Shown in pieces: positions 35,361-44,329 of a stretch of DNA of 64,000 nt (its first letter is position 1; each line of letters opens with the position of its first letter). Made by a program: the position numbers and the translations under genes. The DNA comes from Clostridiaceae bacterium (GTDB lineage Bacteria; Bacillota; Clostridia; Peptostreptococcales; Peptostreptococcaceae), in the NCBI GenBank assembly GCA_902362365.1, contig CABIVQ010000009.1:1-64000 (forward strand), in the 5' to 3' direction. The notes under the pieces are model-generated. The model made no database searches. It was not told where the DNA came from and saw nothing but the letters and a program-made list of their open reading frames with translations.

Positions 35361-37355
35361 TTAATCTTCCTCCTGTAAATATTTCTCTATTATTTCATAT
35401 ACTTTTTTGTAGGCTTCATTCAGGCTCACATCTTCAAGCTGTGCTCCAGCTATATCTATGTGGCCTCCTCCACCTAATTTTTCCATTAAAACTTGCACAT
35501 TTATATGGCCAAAAGACCTTGCACTTATAAATGCAGTCTCATATTTTTTTCCTATTACAAATGATGCTTCTATTCCTTTTACGCTTAATAATTCATCTGC
35601 TGCTTGTGCAATTACAACATTTATATTTTCTATTTCTCTCTCTGAATATGCTAAGGCAATTCTGTTATCTATTATTTTTGAATTTTTTATAATATCTGCT
35701 TTTGTTATAAAATCTTGAACATCTGAATTAAACATTTTTTTAACTTCTACTGTGTCAGCTCCCATTTTTCTTAAATATGAAGCTGCTTCAAATGTCCTAA
35801 CTCCTGTTTTAAATGCAAAATGTTTTGTATCTAAGCTTATACCAGCTAAAAGTCCTTCAGCTGTTATTTTATTTATTTTTACATTTTCCTCCATGTATTG
35901 AACTAACTCTGTAACCATCTCACAAGTTGAGGATACATAGATTTCATGGAATAATAAAACTGAGTCATTTATAAATTCTACACCTCTTCTATGGTGATCT
36001 ATCACTACAATCTTTTTAGTTAAACCTAATAGTTCCTGACATTCTGTATATGATGGTCTATGAGTATCAACTACTATAACTAATGTATTTCTATTACAAT
36101 TTCTTATAGCATCATCTTTGCTTATAAATATATTTTTATAGTATTCTTGACTTTCTAGTCGTTTTACAAATTCATCAATAGATTCATTTGATGAATCTAG
36201 TACTACATTTGCTGATTTATTACAAGATTTGCATATATCATAAATCCCAACTGCAGCTCCCATAGCATCCATATCCGGATATTTATGACCCATTATATAT
36301 ACTTGGTCACTTCCTAAAATAACTTCTCTTAATGCATGACCTATTAATCTTGATTTAACTTTAGTTGTTTTTTCAACAGCCTTAGATTTACCTCCATAAA
36401 ATGCAAACTTATCCTTTGTTTTTATAACAGCTTGATCTCCACCTCTACCTAGTGCTAAATCAAGTGCACCATTAGCAAGTTTAAAGTTTTCATTTACGGT
36501 ATCTCCATCAATTCCTATCCCCATACTTATAGTTACAGGTAATCCATTTCCATGATTAATATCTCTGATTTTATCTAAAATCGCGAATTTACTTTCTTCA
36601 ATTTCATTTAACTCTTTTTTATTCATAATTAGTATAAACTTGTCTTTTGAAGTTCTCTTTAACGCACCTTTGGTATTGTTTTCTAATGAAGTTAACATTT
36701 TTTCTATCTCTAAGTTTATTAGAGATCTATTTTCTTCACTAGCACTTTTTAAAACTTCATCATATCCATCAACTTGAATTAGCATAATTACATTTTTTTC
36801 TTCATTATATTCTTTTTCAAGTTTTAAATAATCGGTTTTATCTAACCAATAAAGCATCATAAGATACTTAGCATTTTTTTCTTGCTCATTTTTTATTACG
36901 TTATAAACCACTGTATACTGTCTATCCTTATATGTTACCTCTGTATACAATTCCTTATTTTCATTTAATACTTTTCTAAGATTTAAATTCTTTATTATAC
37001 TATCTATGTTTACACCTAATAAATCAGATGAATCCGTCATCTTATAAAATTTATTGTTGTACCAAGATATTCTTCCATCAAATTCAAGTATACAAAGAGG
37101 TATAGGAAGATTCATTATAGCCTTTTTGGTTGTCTCATCTATATCTAAAGATAAGTTTTGAATATATTTAGTCCACTCTTTCTTTCTTATATTAGCTATT
37201 CTCCAATTATGAAAGACTATATATATAAAACCAAAGAAAAATAAACAACCTATATATAAGTTATAGAAAAGTAATAAAGTACTTGTTATACCTATAATTA
37301 TTATATATATATTTATTTCCGGCATATTTATTTTAAAACTTGGTTTGCTCCTCAT
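35361..37355 (-). CDS. gdpP: GdpP-type c-di-AMP phosphodiesterase
   Basis: GdpP (YybT) is a membrane enzyme that breaks down c-di-AMP, a signal controlling K+ and osmolyte uptake. The 664-residue protein has two TM helices (about 13-30, 33-50), a degenerate PAS domain (about 75-160), a degenerate GGDEF domain (about 180-310), and a DHH/DHHA1 module with GHKYPDMDAMGAA (near 345-357), DTHRPS and IDHHRRG (near 445). Normal length and all metal-binding motifs are kept. It lies between yybS and rplI, the usual gene order. Confidence 0.94.
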   Translation of the reverse strand: MRSKPSFKINMPEINIYIIIIGITSTLLLFYNLYIGCLFFFGFIYIVFHNWRIANIRKKEWTKYIQNLSLDIDETTKKAIMNLPIPLCILEFDGRISWYNNKFYKMTDSSDLLGVNIDSIIKNLNLRKVLNENKELYTEVTYKDRQYTVVYNVIKNEQEKNAKYLMMLYWLDKTDYLKLEKEYNEEKNVIMLIQVDGYDEVLKSASEENRSLINLEIEKMLTSLENNTKGALKRTSKDKFILIMNKKELNEIEESKFAILDKIRDINHGNGLPVTISMGIGIDGDTVNENFKLANGALDLALGRGGDQAVIKTKDKFAFYGGKSKAVEKTTKVKSRLIGHALREVILGSDQVYIMGHKYPDMDAMGAAVGIYDICKSCNKSANVVLDSSNESIDEFVKRLESQEYYKNIFISKDDAIRNCNRNTLVIVVDTHRPSYTECQELLGLTKKIVVIDHHRRGVEFINDSVLLFHEIYVSSTCEMVTELVQYMEENVKINKITAEGLLAGISLDTKHFAFKTGVRTFEAASYLRKMGADTVEVKKMFNSDVQDFITKADIIKNSKIIDNRIALAYSEREIENINVVIAQAADELLSVKGIEASFVIGKKYETAFISARSFGHINVQVLMEKLGGGGHIDIAGAQLEDVSLNEAYKKVYEIIEKYLQEED

Positions 37356-37365
37356 TTCTACCCTC

Positions 37366-38322
37366 CTAAGTGGATTTATAGCTTCTCACCTTTCTAAAAT
37401 CAATTATACTATCTAACATTCCTATAAATGATATTCCCATTGTACCAAATAAACCTAAAAGAATACCTGATACTAAAACATTTTTACCAGTTCCTTGTTT
37501 CAACCATTTTCTAGCGTAGTATATGGATACCGCAATTCCTTGTACTATAAACATGAAGTTAAATACCATTTGTAAATTAAGCATTATTGATTCTGTATAT
37601 AGGCCAATCTCCATAAATCCTAGTAATAGAACTATTAAATATAAAACCAAAGATGTTGCTACGGCATTTCCTGGTAAATAAAAATCTCTAAATGTAGGCT
37701 TTGGTAAATTTAATATTTTTGTTCTCTTTAACATAAATACCTCTAAGTAGTATGTTATAAATGATGCAAATAGACCTTGTAAGAATAACATAGTTGGAAT
37801 CATGCTCTTTATAAGAATTAAAATATCTTCTACCTTAATATTCTTATATAGGTCTACATTCAGCTTTTCCATGATACTCATCTGTTCATTAAATCCATCT
37901 TTGATTGCCTTGCTAAATTCACCAATTAAATCTATATTAAATATAAATTTTGATAACAAGAAAAATACAATTGTACAAACTGTAAATGCAATCATTCCAC
38001 CATATATAGGTTCAAATTTATTACTATTTTCATTATTTATATTATGTCTAGCTATATTACCTATAATTAATCCTGGAACTACATTCATTATGCTTATATT
38101 TATAGCATATATAGGATCTACACAAAACATAATTACCAAAAAGGTAGATATTAATGATAAAAAAGCATATTTCCTTTCACATAAAGTTCCTATTATTGCA
38201 AATGGAACAGGAACTACTAATGCTAAAATCGCTAGCATAGGAACATATACTGATATTAAAACTAATATTATACCTAATGTGACTATCATTGCAGCTTGTG
38301 ATAGTCCAAATTTTTTATTCAA
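37366..38322 (-). CDS. YybS-family (DUF2232) membrane protein
   Basis: The 318-residue protein has about eight TM helices and no large soluble part. Membership in DUF2232 is judged from the topology and the conserved position just before gdpP, rplI and dnaB in Firmicutes. Transport function is unknown. The start is TTG with AAGGAGTG 8 bases upstream. It follows the MazG-like gene by 6 bases. Confidence 0.8.
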   Translation of the reverse strand: MNKKFGLSQAAMIVTLGIILVLISVYVPMLAILALVVPVPFAIIGTLCERKYAFLSLISTFLVIMFCVDPIYAINISIMNVVPGLIIGNIARHNINNENSNKFEPIYGGMIAFTVCTIVFFLLSKFIFNIDLIGEFSKAIKDGFNEQMSIMEKLNVDLYKNIKVEDILILIKSMIPTMLFLQGLFASFITYYLEVFMLKRTKILNLPKPTFRDFYLPGNAVATSLVLYLIVLLLGFMEIGLYTESIMLNLQMVFNFMFIVQGIAVSIYYARKWLKQGTGKNVLVSGILLGLFGTMGISFIGMLDSIIDFRKVRSYKST

Positions 38323-38328
38323 TTAGAA

Positions 38329-38649
38329 TCACTCCTTATTGTCCATATGTTTTTTTAGGTTAGATAAATCACCGTACCAACTTTCAATGCTATGTTCTTC
38401 TTTTATTCCTATTTTTATCTTTTCTTTGATTTTGTAATCTATATCTTTAAAACTTATTCCAAGTCTTTTTGCCAAAAGGTATGTAATCATTATAATATTT
38501 GCTAAAGTGTCTTGTAGCGCTTCATCTATCGGTTTTACACCTTTAAATAAAAGATTAAATAAATCACTTACACTCATTAATATTTCATTTTTCATCCATT
38601 CTATTATCTTTACATTTTTAGTAACTTCAGAACTTTTATCAAATCTCAC
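38329..38649 (-). CDS. MazG-like family protein
   Basis: This 106-residue helical protein has a four-helix MazG-like core (IIEWMKNEILMSVSDLFNLL, then DTLANIIMITYLLAKRLGIS). The metal-binding Glu residues of active MazG NTP pyrophosphatases are not clearly set as ExxE...ExxD, so activity is uncertain. The start is GTG with GGGGGGG upstream. It heads the yybS, gdpP, rplI, dnaB run. A hairpin terminator lies just upstream, after rpsR. Confidence 0.7.
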   Translation of the reverse strand: MRFDKSSEVTKNVKIIEWMKNEILMSVSDLFNLLFKGVKPIDEALQDTLANIIMITYLLAKRLGISFKDIDYKIKEKIKIGIKEEHSIESWYGDLSNLKKHMDNKE

Positions 38650-38721
38650 TAATTTCCCCCCCTTAATATATAAACATTATACCATAATTTATAATATATT
38701 AAGCAGATAAAATAGATAAAC

Positions 38722-38749
38722 AAAAAACGAGCCCTAAGGCTCGTTTTTT
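38722..38749 (-). terminator. terminator after rpsR
   Basis: AAAACGAGCC pairs with GGCTCGTTTT around CTAA, with T and A runs on the two sides. It lies 15 bases past the rpsR stop. Confidence 0.9.
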
Positions 38750-38763
38750 GTTTAGACTAAATC

Positions 38764-38991
38764 TTAGTCTAAAGTGTATGGTAAAAGTGCTATGTTTCTA
38801 GCTCTCTTTATTGCAACTGTTAATTCTCTTTGGTGCTTAGCACAAGTTCCAGAGATTCTTCTTGGTAATATTTTACCTCTTTCAGTTACGTATTTTTGTA
38901 ATCTTTGAGTGTTTTTGTAATCTATTCTAGCGTCTTTAGAAGCACAGAATTGACAAACTCTCTTTTTCTTACGTCTTTTTTTGTTCATCAT
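38764..38991 (-). CDS. rpsR: 30S ribosomal protein S18
   Basis: The 75-residue protein binds S6 on the platform of the 30S subunit. Basic N-terminus [13 protein letters not shown] and conserved [17 protein letters not shown] are visible. Two cysteines at CQFC with a later Cys may bind zinc (C+ form). It is last in the rpsF, ssb, rpsR operon. GGAGGGG lies 7 bases before the first ATG. Confidence 0.96.
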   Translation of the reverse strand: MMNKKRRKKKRVCQFCASKDARIDYKNTQRLQKYVTERGKILPRRISGTCAKHQRELTVAIKRARNIALLPYTLD

Positions 38992-39009
38992 GTTAGTTCC
39001 CCTCCTTTT

Positions 39010-39459
39010 CTAAAATGGTATATCATCATCATCTATTGCTTGGAACCCTTGAGGATCTAATCCTTGTGGTTCAAAGCTAGGTTCAAAAGTCGGTTCTGAA
39101 CCTCTAGATTGATCTGGATATGGACTATCCATTCTATTTCTATTGCTATCTAAGGCTTGTACATTACGAGCACTTACCTTAGTAAAAGTTCTATTTTCTC
39201 CTGTTTGAGATTTGTATTGGTCAATTCTTATTGAACCTTGTATAGCAACTAATCTTCCTTTAGAAATATAGTTAGCACAAAATTCAGCAGGCTTTCCCAT
39301 TACCTCTACAGGTATAAAGTCTGTTTCTTTCGTTCCATCTTTTTTAGTATAATCTCTATCGATGGCAACTGAAAATGTAGCAACTGGTGTTCCTGTTCCT
39401 GGAATATATCTAAGTTCAGGATCTCTAGTTAATCTACCGACTAATACAACATGGTTCAT
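39010..39459 (-). CDS. ssb: single-stranded DNA-binding protein
   Basis: The 149-residue protein has an N-terminal OB-fold (MNHVVLVGRLTRDPELRY at the start, then FIPVEVMGKPAEFCANYI) and an acidic C-terminal tip DDDDIPF for partner binding. It coats single-stranded DNA during replication and repair. It sits between rpsF and rpsR, the standard operon. Its RBS is AGGATGG. Confidence 0.96.
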   Translation of the reverse strand: MNHVVLVGRLTRDPELRYIPGTGTPVATFSVAIDRDYTKKDGTKETDFIPVEVMGKPAEFCANYISKGRLVAIQGSIRIDQYKSQTGENRTFTKVSARNVQALDSNRNRMDSPYPDQSRGSEPTFEPSFEPQGLDPQGFQAIDDDDIPF

Positions 39460-39496
39460 AAAAACACCATCCTAATTTATAATAAGACTTTAGTTA

Positions 39497-39775
39497 TTAA
39501 GCAACAACTATCATATGTCTTATTACGTTTTCGTTTATCTTTAAGTTTCTGTCTAATTCTTTAGGAACATCAACAGCAGCCTTAAAGTTAACTAATACGT
39601 AGTGACCTTCGTTGAACTTAGCTATTGGATAAGCTAATTTCTTAGTTCCCCAAACGTCAACGTTAACTACTTCACCAGCAGCAGCAACTACTTCTTTAAC
39701 CTTGTTTATAACCGCTTCTCTTACTTCTTCTTCAGCATTTGGTCTAACAACGTAAACTAATTCGTAATTTTTCAC
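39497..39775 (-). CDS. rpsF: 30S ribosomal protein S6
   Basis: This 92-residue protein forms the S6:S18 pair on the 30S platform. The start is GTG, preceded by GGGAGGTG. The motifs YELVYVVRPNAEEE and VWGTKKLAYPI are typical. It is first in the rpsF, ssb, rpsR operon. A leader hairpin with an adjacent CCG lies just upstream and may be a self-regulatory S6:S18 site. Confidence 0.96.
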   Translation of the reverse strand: MKNYELVYVVRPNAEEEVREAVINKVKEVVAAAGEVVNVDVWGTKKLAYPIAKFNEGHYVLVNFKAAVDVPKELDRNLKINENVIRHMIVVA

Positions 39776-39797
39776 TATAATTCACCTCCCTTTGGAC

Positions 39798-39821
39798 TTA
39801 ACGGCTCTGCTTCGCAGAGCA
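39798..39821 (-). promoter_or_regulatory. candidate S6:S18-binding leader motif
   Basis: On the minus strand GCTCTGC-GAA-GCAGAGC forms a perfect hairpin directly followed by CGTT, giving a GCCGTT sequence, 16 bases ahead of the rpsF RBS. S6:S18 leaders of rpsF operons carry a hairpin with a CCG motif. The match is by pattern only. Confidence 0.4.
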
Positions 39822-40012
39822 GAGAAATGAGAATAAATTCTCATACTTGCTTATTTTATCACCATTTAAAAAAATTGTCAATTTGAATTTATGTCTTATT
39901 TTATTATTATTACATATTTTTTCTTTATAATACGTATACTTTCAACTTTTAATGATAATAATATTGGTATATAGCCCCCATAACTTAAATATATTTCATC
40001 CCAATCTCCCCT

Positions 40013-40042
40013 AAAAAGGTGGTCATTAGACCACCTTTTTTT
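40013..40042. terminator. bidirectional hairpin upstream of rpsF
   Basis: AAAAAGGTGGTC pairs with GACCACCTTTTT around ATTA. It lies downstream of the decayed aminotransferase gene on the minus strand and likely ended its transcript. Confidence 0.85.
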
Positions 40043-40088
40043 ATTTAAACTTTATTTTTTATTTGCATAAATTCTTTTAGAACAATAG

Positions 40089-40444
40089 CTAATCTTTTAC
40101 ACCTTCATTAATGAATATTTTGACAGCAAAGTCTAATCCTTGTTGTGACCCATTAGTAATAAGTATATCGTCCTTATATACATTAGTTTTTAGATTATCA
40201 TTCATCCTTTGAGTTATCTTTTCTTTTAATGGGCCATATCCTTCTATTGTTGAATATCCAATGTAAATCCTCCATCTTCTAATACTACAACTGATACCTT
40301 CTTCATTTCTTCAATTGGAAATAATTCATGTGCTAATAACCTACCTGCAAAAGATATTACCTCGGGTTTTTCAGTAAGTTTTAATAATTCACGGATTTCA
40401 GAGCCTTTTATATTTTTCATTCTATCAGCAAATTCAACTGGCAT
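40089..40444 (-). pseudogene. decayed PLP-dependent aminotransferase (fold type I), N-terminal remnant
   Basis: The first 66 codons encode a typical aminotransferase N-terminus (FADRMKNIKGSEIRELLKLT, then PEVISFAGRLLAHELFP). The frame then shifts near 40260, and the next frame continues with YSTIEGYGPLKEKI, then ITNGSQQGLDFAVKIF, before TAG at 40091. A functional gene would be about 400 codons, so roughly three quarters is gone. The motif FAGGLPAPELFP expected in the family reads FAGRLLAHELFP, a further sign of drift. Relatives include 2-aminoadipate/aromatic aminotransferases. Confidence 0.8.
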
Positions 40445-40532
40445 GTCCCCCTATAAACTTCTTCCCCTTTTATTTATAAAAGTGCCAGTTGAATTTTAGA
40501 ACTATTTTTACTTTACATTAAAATTTTTTATA

Positions 40533-40718
40533 TTATTTATTTAGAATTTTCTTTATTCTTTTTTCTAAAGTTGGTCTATCTAGCATTATCAGCCTTGAGC
40601 ATTGAGCGCACTTTATTTTTATATCCATACCTACTCTTGTGATTTCAAACTCTTTACAACCGCAAGCATGTTGCTTTTTTAATTCTACTATATCCCCTAC
40701 TTTTAAATCTATTGGCAT
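40533..40718 (-). CDS. DUF951 family protein
   Basis: This 61-residue protein matches DUF951: a beta-rich small domain with KKQHACGCKEFEI and KCAQCSRLIML, giving Cys pairs (C19, C21; C37, C40) likely to bind zinc, and a conserved RPTLEKRIKKI tail. Function is unknown. It follows the DUF3343 gene by 13 bases and shares its operon. GGAGGAG precedes the ATG. Confidence 0.85.
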   Translation of the reverse strand: MPIDLKVGDIVELKKQHACGCKEFEITRVGMDIKIKCAQCSRLIMLDRPTLEKRIKKILNK

Positions 40719-40731
40719 AAACTTTCTCCTC

Positions 40732-40995
40732 CTATCCTATTTGTTCTACACTTTTTTTACCATCAGATAGTTTTTGTATCTTGAATATTCCTTTATAATC
40801 TACTTCACTGTTTGTTAAAATTTCTTTTACCTTTTCTATATCTTCAAATAAAAATCTAATTGATATTCCACAACTAGCAGTTATTTCCCTTGGAGTTGGT
40901 AATGTTGTACATTTTATATTATTTTCACTTAATATTTTTTCTGTTCTTATTGCATGATGCGTTGAGTTAAATGATACTATATACATTTCATTCAT
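40732..40995 (-). CDS. DUF3343 family protein
   Basis: This 87-residue protein has the DUF3343 pattern: YIVSFNSTHHAIRTEKIL, then PTPREITASCGISIRF with one conserved Cys. Members are commonly found beside yedF and in selenium-metabolism gene groups; here YedF is the next gene upstream. The shared Cys suggests sulfur or selenium handling, which is inferred. RBS GAGAGGTC is upstream. A hairpin terminator lies between it and yedF. Confidence 0.82.
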   Translation of the reverse strand: MNEMYIVSFNSTHHAIRTEKILSENNIKCTTLPTPREITASCGISIRFLFEDIEKVKEILTNSEVDYKGIFKIQKLSDGKKSVEQIG

Positions 40996-41048
40996 TTTGA
41001 TGACCTCTCTTTTATGTAATTTATATTGAAATTATATTTTAATTTAAA

Positions 41049-41076
41049 AGGCTACATATCTTATTATATGTAGCCT
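41049..41076 (-). terminator. terminator after yedF
   Basis: AGGCTACATAT pairs with ATATGTAGCCT, followed on the minus strand by TTTTAAA. It lies 25 bases past the yedF stop. Confidence 0.8.
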
Positions 41077-41100
41077 CTGTAATAATTATCTTTATGTCTA

Positions 41101-41691
41101 TTATATCGATATAGTTTGTAATGAATTTTTCATTATCTCCACTATTGTATACATATTTGTAATCGAACCTACTTGCAATTTCTCTTTTAATCCATAATAA
41201 TCTAAGCAAGTTCCACAAGAAAGTATTTCTACTCCTGCTTCTTCTAATATTTTTAGATTTTCTACAGTAGCTTCATTTTCTGTGCTTAGCTTTACACCAC
41301 CATTAACAAGTATAATATGTTTCGGATAAGGTTTAGATTCTGTTAATGTATATATAAATCCCTTTATAAGTACTTTTCCTAACTCCTCATTTCCTTCTCC
41401 CATTCTATCTGATGGTATAAATATACACTTATCTTCTAAGGCAATATTTTCATTTTTTTCTATTATAACATTTTCTCCTTTTTTTATCTCTATAGAAATC
41501 AAATCTTTTTCTTCTTTTATAACCTTAGCTTCACAGTTTAATGAGTTTGCTAATTTTAATATATTTTCCTTAGCAATTGCATTATCTACAGTAGTTATGA
41601 CTAATCCCGATTCTATTTTATCTAACTCTTTTTTTGTATTTATAACTGGCATAGGACAGTTTAATCCCCTAGCATCAATTTCTATCTTCAT
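41101..41691 (-). CDS. yedF: YedF-type sulfurtransferase-like selenium metabolism protein
   Basis: The 196-residue protein joins an N-terminal TusA-like domain (DARGLNCPMPVINTKKEL, active Cys12 in CPMP) to a C-terminal DsrE-like domain (about 85-196) with a Cys pair in SCGTCLDYYGL. This two-domain form is typical of the protein found with selenium-metabolism genes in clostridia. Its exact reaction is not proven. selA/selD/selB are not in the window. The DUF3343 neighbour downstream supports the assignment. AAGGG precedes the ATG. Confidence 0.85.
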   Translation of the reverse strand: MKIEIDARGLNCPMPVINTKKELDKIESGLVITTVDNAIAKENILKLANSLNCEAKVIKEEKDLISIEIKKGENVIIEKNENIALEDKCIFIPSDRMGEGNEELGKVLIKGFIYTLTESKPYPKHIILVNGGVKLSTENEATVENLKILEEAGVEILSCGTCLDYYGLKEKLQVGSITNMYTIVEIMKNSLQTISI

Positions 41692-41786
41692 GATTAAAAC
41701 CCTTTCTTTAAAAATTATTTAAATTAATTCTATCATAACTAATATTTTCTTGGTTATAGATTCTTTCTATATATTAATAGAAATAC

Positions 41787-42806
41787 TTATAGAATTTTAT
41801 AAATTTTTATTTTATTTTCAAATACTACTGCTATAGAATTCTTTCCTATAGCTTCTATACCTTTGATTTCTTCATTAAAGTTTATTATTTGCTTTTGCCT
41901 ATCATTATAAATAGTTTTATCGGTATATAATAAGTATGTATCTTTTATTCCCTCTAGATTTAAATTTACTTCTTTTGTTTTAATACCTTTGTACTTTTCA
42001 TCTTTAATATATCCCCAGTTTCCTTGAGAATCTTTAATAAAAATATTATTTTCATCATTTTGCTCTATTAAGCTTACTCCTTCTATCTTTATAGAATTTT
42101 TTTCACTCAATTCTTTATCTAAAATTTTTATATTATCTTCAAATACAATATATATATTTCCATCTATCTTCAAAATATCTAAAATAATATCATTAAATTC
42201 AGTTTCTTGTTTTACATTTCCATTTTCATCATACAAAGCCAACTTATTTTGAATTTTATTTGTAATACTTATATAAGACATTAAGATATAATTATCCATT
42301 GTTTTTATATTGGTTATTTTTCCATCAACTTCTACTCTATTGTTTACTTCTCCATCATTATTTAATATCTTTAATGTTTCTTTATCACTACCCTTAAATA
42401 TATCTACAAATACATGCTGATTTATACTTTCATATAAAAATGTTTCTGGTGAAACTTTTGTGCTAAACACTACTTTCCCGTTCTCATCCATACTAAATCC
42501 TTTATTAGTATTTTTGCTTAAAATATCAATATAACTATTACCGTATATCTTTGTATTTTCTGATTGTATTTCTTGAGTGTGTATCTCTTTTCCATCTTCA
42601 TCTATAATCTTAAGTTTATTATCATTCAATAAGCATAATCTATTCTTATATTCTAGGTACTGTATTTCCCCTTTAAAATCTATCGTTTCGATTTCTTCTA
42701 GGCTATTTATATTTGAGTCTAAATTATTAAATGTGCTTATCTTACTAGGATTTATAAATATTAATAATATTAGTGCTACTATTGCTAATAAGGTTATTTT
42801 TTTCAT
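41787..42806 (-). CDS. exported or membrane-anchored protein, unknown function, possible beta-propeller
   Basis: I do not recognise this 339-residue protein. It has a signal peptide or anchor at residues 4-19. The rest is a run of short beta-strand segments with repeated patterns of the type YLEYKNRLCLLNDNKLKIID and MDNYILMSYISI, and KIL/KIYKIL endings, as in WD or YVTN-like propellers without clear signature motifs. AGGAGAGG precedes the ATG. It lies downstream of the HTH-TPR gene, separated by a terminator. Confidence 0.6.
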   Translation of the reverse strand: MKKITLLAIVALILLIFINPSKISTFNNLDSNINSLEEIETIDFKGEIQYLEYKNRLCLLNDNKLKIIDEDGKEIHTQEIQSENTKIYGNSYIDILSKNTNKGFSMDENGKVVFSTKVSPETFLYESINQHVFVDIFKGSDKETLKILNNDGEVNNRVEVDGKITNIKTMDNYILMSYISITNKIQNKLALYDENGNVKQETEFNDIILDILKIDGNIYIVFEDNIKILDKELSEKNSIKIEGVSLIEQNDENNIFIKDSQGNWGYIKDEKYKGIKTKEVNLNLEGIKDTYLLYTDKTIYNDRQKQIINFNEEIKGIEAIGKNSIAVVFENKIKIYKIL

Positions 42807-42850
42807 ACTTTATCCTCTCCTAACTTTTATACTTAATTCTATATAAAAAA

Positions 42851-42877
42851 AAAGACTCCTTTTTAAAAGAGTCTTTT
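42851..42877 (-). terminator. terminator overlapping the HTH-TPR gene end
   Basis: AAAGACTC pairs with GAGTCTTT around a 9-base loop; the minus strand then has TTTTTTTTT. It touches the stop codon. Confidence 0.85.
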
Positions 42878-44169
42878 TAAATTATTTCTAAGTTTTTATA
42901 AACAAATACTCCCTTTTGGTAGTATTCTAATTCTTTTTCTTTTGAAATATTAGAATATAATTGTCCTAATTCTATGTATAAGTTAGCCAATAATTTTTGC
43001 TCCCCTAGAGTAGAAATTATAGATATACATTTAGTTAAATATTCTATTGCCAGTTCTATTTCATTTTCTTTTTTATGGATATCAGCATAAAACTTTAATG
43101 ACTTATATTCATTAAGTTTATTTTTACTTTTAATAGAAGATGCTAAAGTAAGCTTACAGTATTTTCTAGCTAAAGAGTACTCTTCATCATCTATATAAGA
43201 TTGTATCATTTTAAATAGTCCCTCTAACATACATTGATCTTCATCATTTTTCTTTATATCGTATGCTCTCTGAGAATACTCTAATACTTTTTCTGTATCT
43301 CCAATACTTGAGTAAACATCACTTATAGTTAAATATATTTTTGCTAATTTATCTTTATCTTCTTCTTTTTCAATTATTTCTAGCGCTCTTCTAAAGTATT
43401 CTTTAGATTCTTCGTATCTCCCCATATCGAATAAACCTTTTGCCTTTAGAACAATCATTTCAGCTTCTTCTTTTATAGAATTGTTCTTATCTAATTCATT
43501 TATTTTAGCTATATACTCTAAAGACTTTTGAGGCTGATCTAATTTCATATAACAGCTTGCTATCTTACTATATAAATCCTTGTATATATTAACATCTTCC
43601 TCTTTAATGTCATCCAATATTTCCTCAGCAAAGCTAAAATGACTTATTGCACCTTTGTAAAATTTCTCTTCGTTATAGATTATTCCTATATTTAAATAGC
43701 ATTTAAATATATTCTTCCTATCATTATTTTTTATAAAGAAGAATAATGCTTTTTCAAAACTACTAATTGCATTACCATAATCTCCTCTTTTTAAATGAAT
43801 ATTAGCTAATAAAAAATTACATTTTCCATAGTTATCCGTCAAATCATATTCTTTGCATATTTCTAAAGCTTTTGTTATTTGTTCATCTGCTTTTTCTAAT
43901 TCATTACTTTTAACATATATTTCACTTTGAAGTATTAAGTTATCAGTTATTTTTTTTGATTGCATCTCTTTTGTTTCTAAAAGATAGTCTGCACTAACAT
44001 CCAACCTTTTAGCTAAATAATCTAGTAACTCGTAGCTTGTATGGGATTTATCTCGTTCTATATGACTTATCTGAGCTGCAGTAATCCTGTCTCCCGCTAA
44101 TTCTTTTAACGTCATATTTTTTTCTTTTCTCAGTTTTTTTATTTTTTCGCCCAAACTTAAAATATTCAT
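42877..44169 (-). CDS. XRE-type HTH regulator with TPR repeats
   Basis: The 430-residue protein has an N-terminal Xre helix-turn-helix (LGEKIKKLRKEKNMTLKELA, about 5-24, then AQISHIERDKSHTSYELL). The rest is an array of tetratricopeptide repeats (EKADEQITKALEICKEY, NAISSFEKALFFFIKN, GAISHFSFAEEIL, KSLEYIAKINEL, EESKEYFRRALEII, KVLEYSQRAYDI, LAIEYLTKCISII). This layout is shared by RNPP-type quorum regulators that bind small peptides, but no peptide gene is seen next to it. AAGGGGGA precedes the ATG. Its targets are unknown. Confidence 0.85.
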   Translation of the reverse strand: MNILSLGEKIKKLRKEKNMTLKELAGDRITAAQISHIERDKSHTSYELLDYLAKRLDVSADYLLETKEMQSKKITDNLILQSEIYVKSNELEKADEQITKALEICKEYDLTDNYGKCNFLLANIHLKRGDYGNAISSFEKALFFFIKNNDRKNIFKCYLNIGIIYNEEKFYKGAISHFSFAEEILDDIKEEDVNIYKDLYSKIASCYMKLDQPQKSLEYIAKINELDKNNSIKEEAEMIVLKAKGLFDMGRYEESKEYFRRALEIIEKEEDKDKLAKIYLTISDVYSSIGDTEKVLEYSQRAYDIKKNDEDQCMLEGLFKMIQSYIDDEEYSLARKYCKLTLASSIKSKNKLNEYKSLKFYADIHKKENEIELAIEYLTKCISIISTLGEQKLLANLYIELGQLYSNISKEKELEYYQKGVFVYKNLEII

Positions 44170-44295
44170 ATTATTCCCCCTTAACCCACTGAATTAATTG
44201 GTTTATTATAATATAATTATAACTTATGTTTATGTTAAAAACACTATATAAATTTACATTATCTGGTTTTAAGCTGTCATTTTTACTAAAAAAAT

Positions 44296-44323
44296 GGAGT
44301 GCCTAAAATAATTCAGACACTCC
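44296..44323 (-). terminator. terminator after the cysteine desulfurase family gene
   Basis: GGAGTG-CT pairs with AG-CACTCC around a 12-base loop; the minus strand then carries ATTTTTTT. It lies 7 bases past the stop codon. Confidence 0.85.
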
Positions 44324-44329
44324 TTGTTA

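Noticed and set aside
37802..38326. Plus-strand 174-codon frame opposite yybS
   Set aside because: It is an antisense shadow of a TM-rich gene; hydrophobic content mirrors the codon bias of the real gene.
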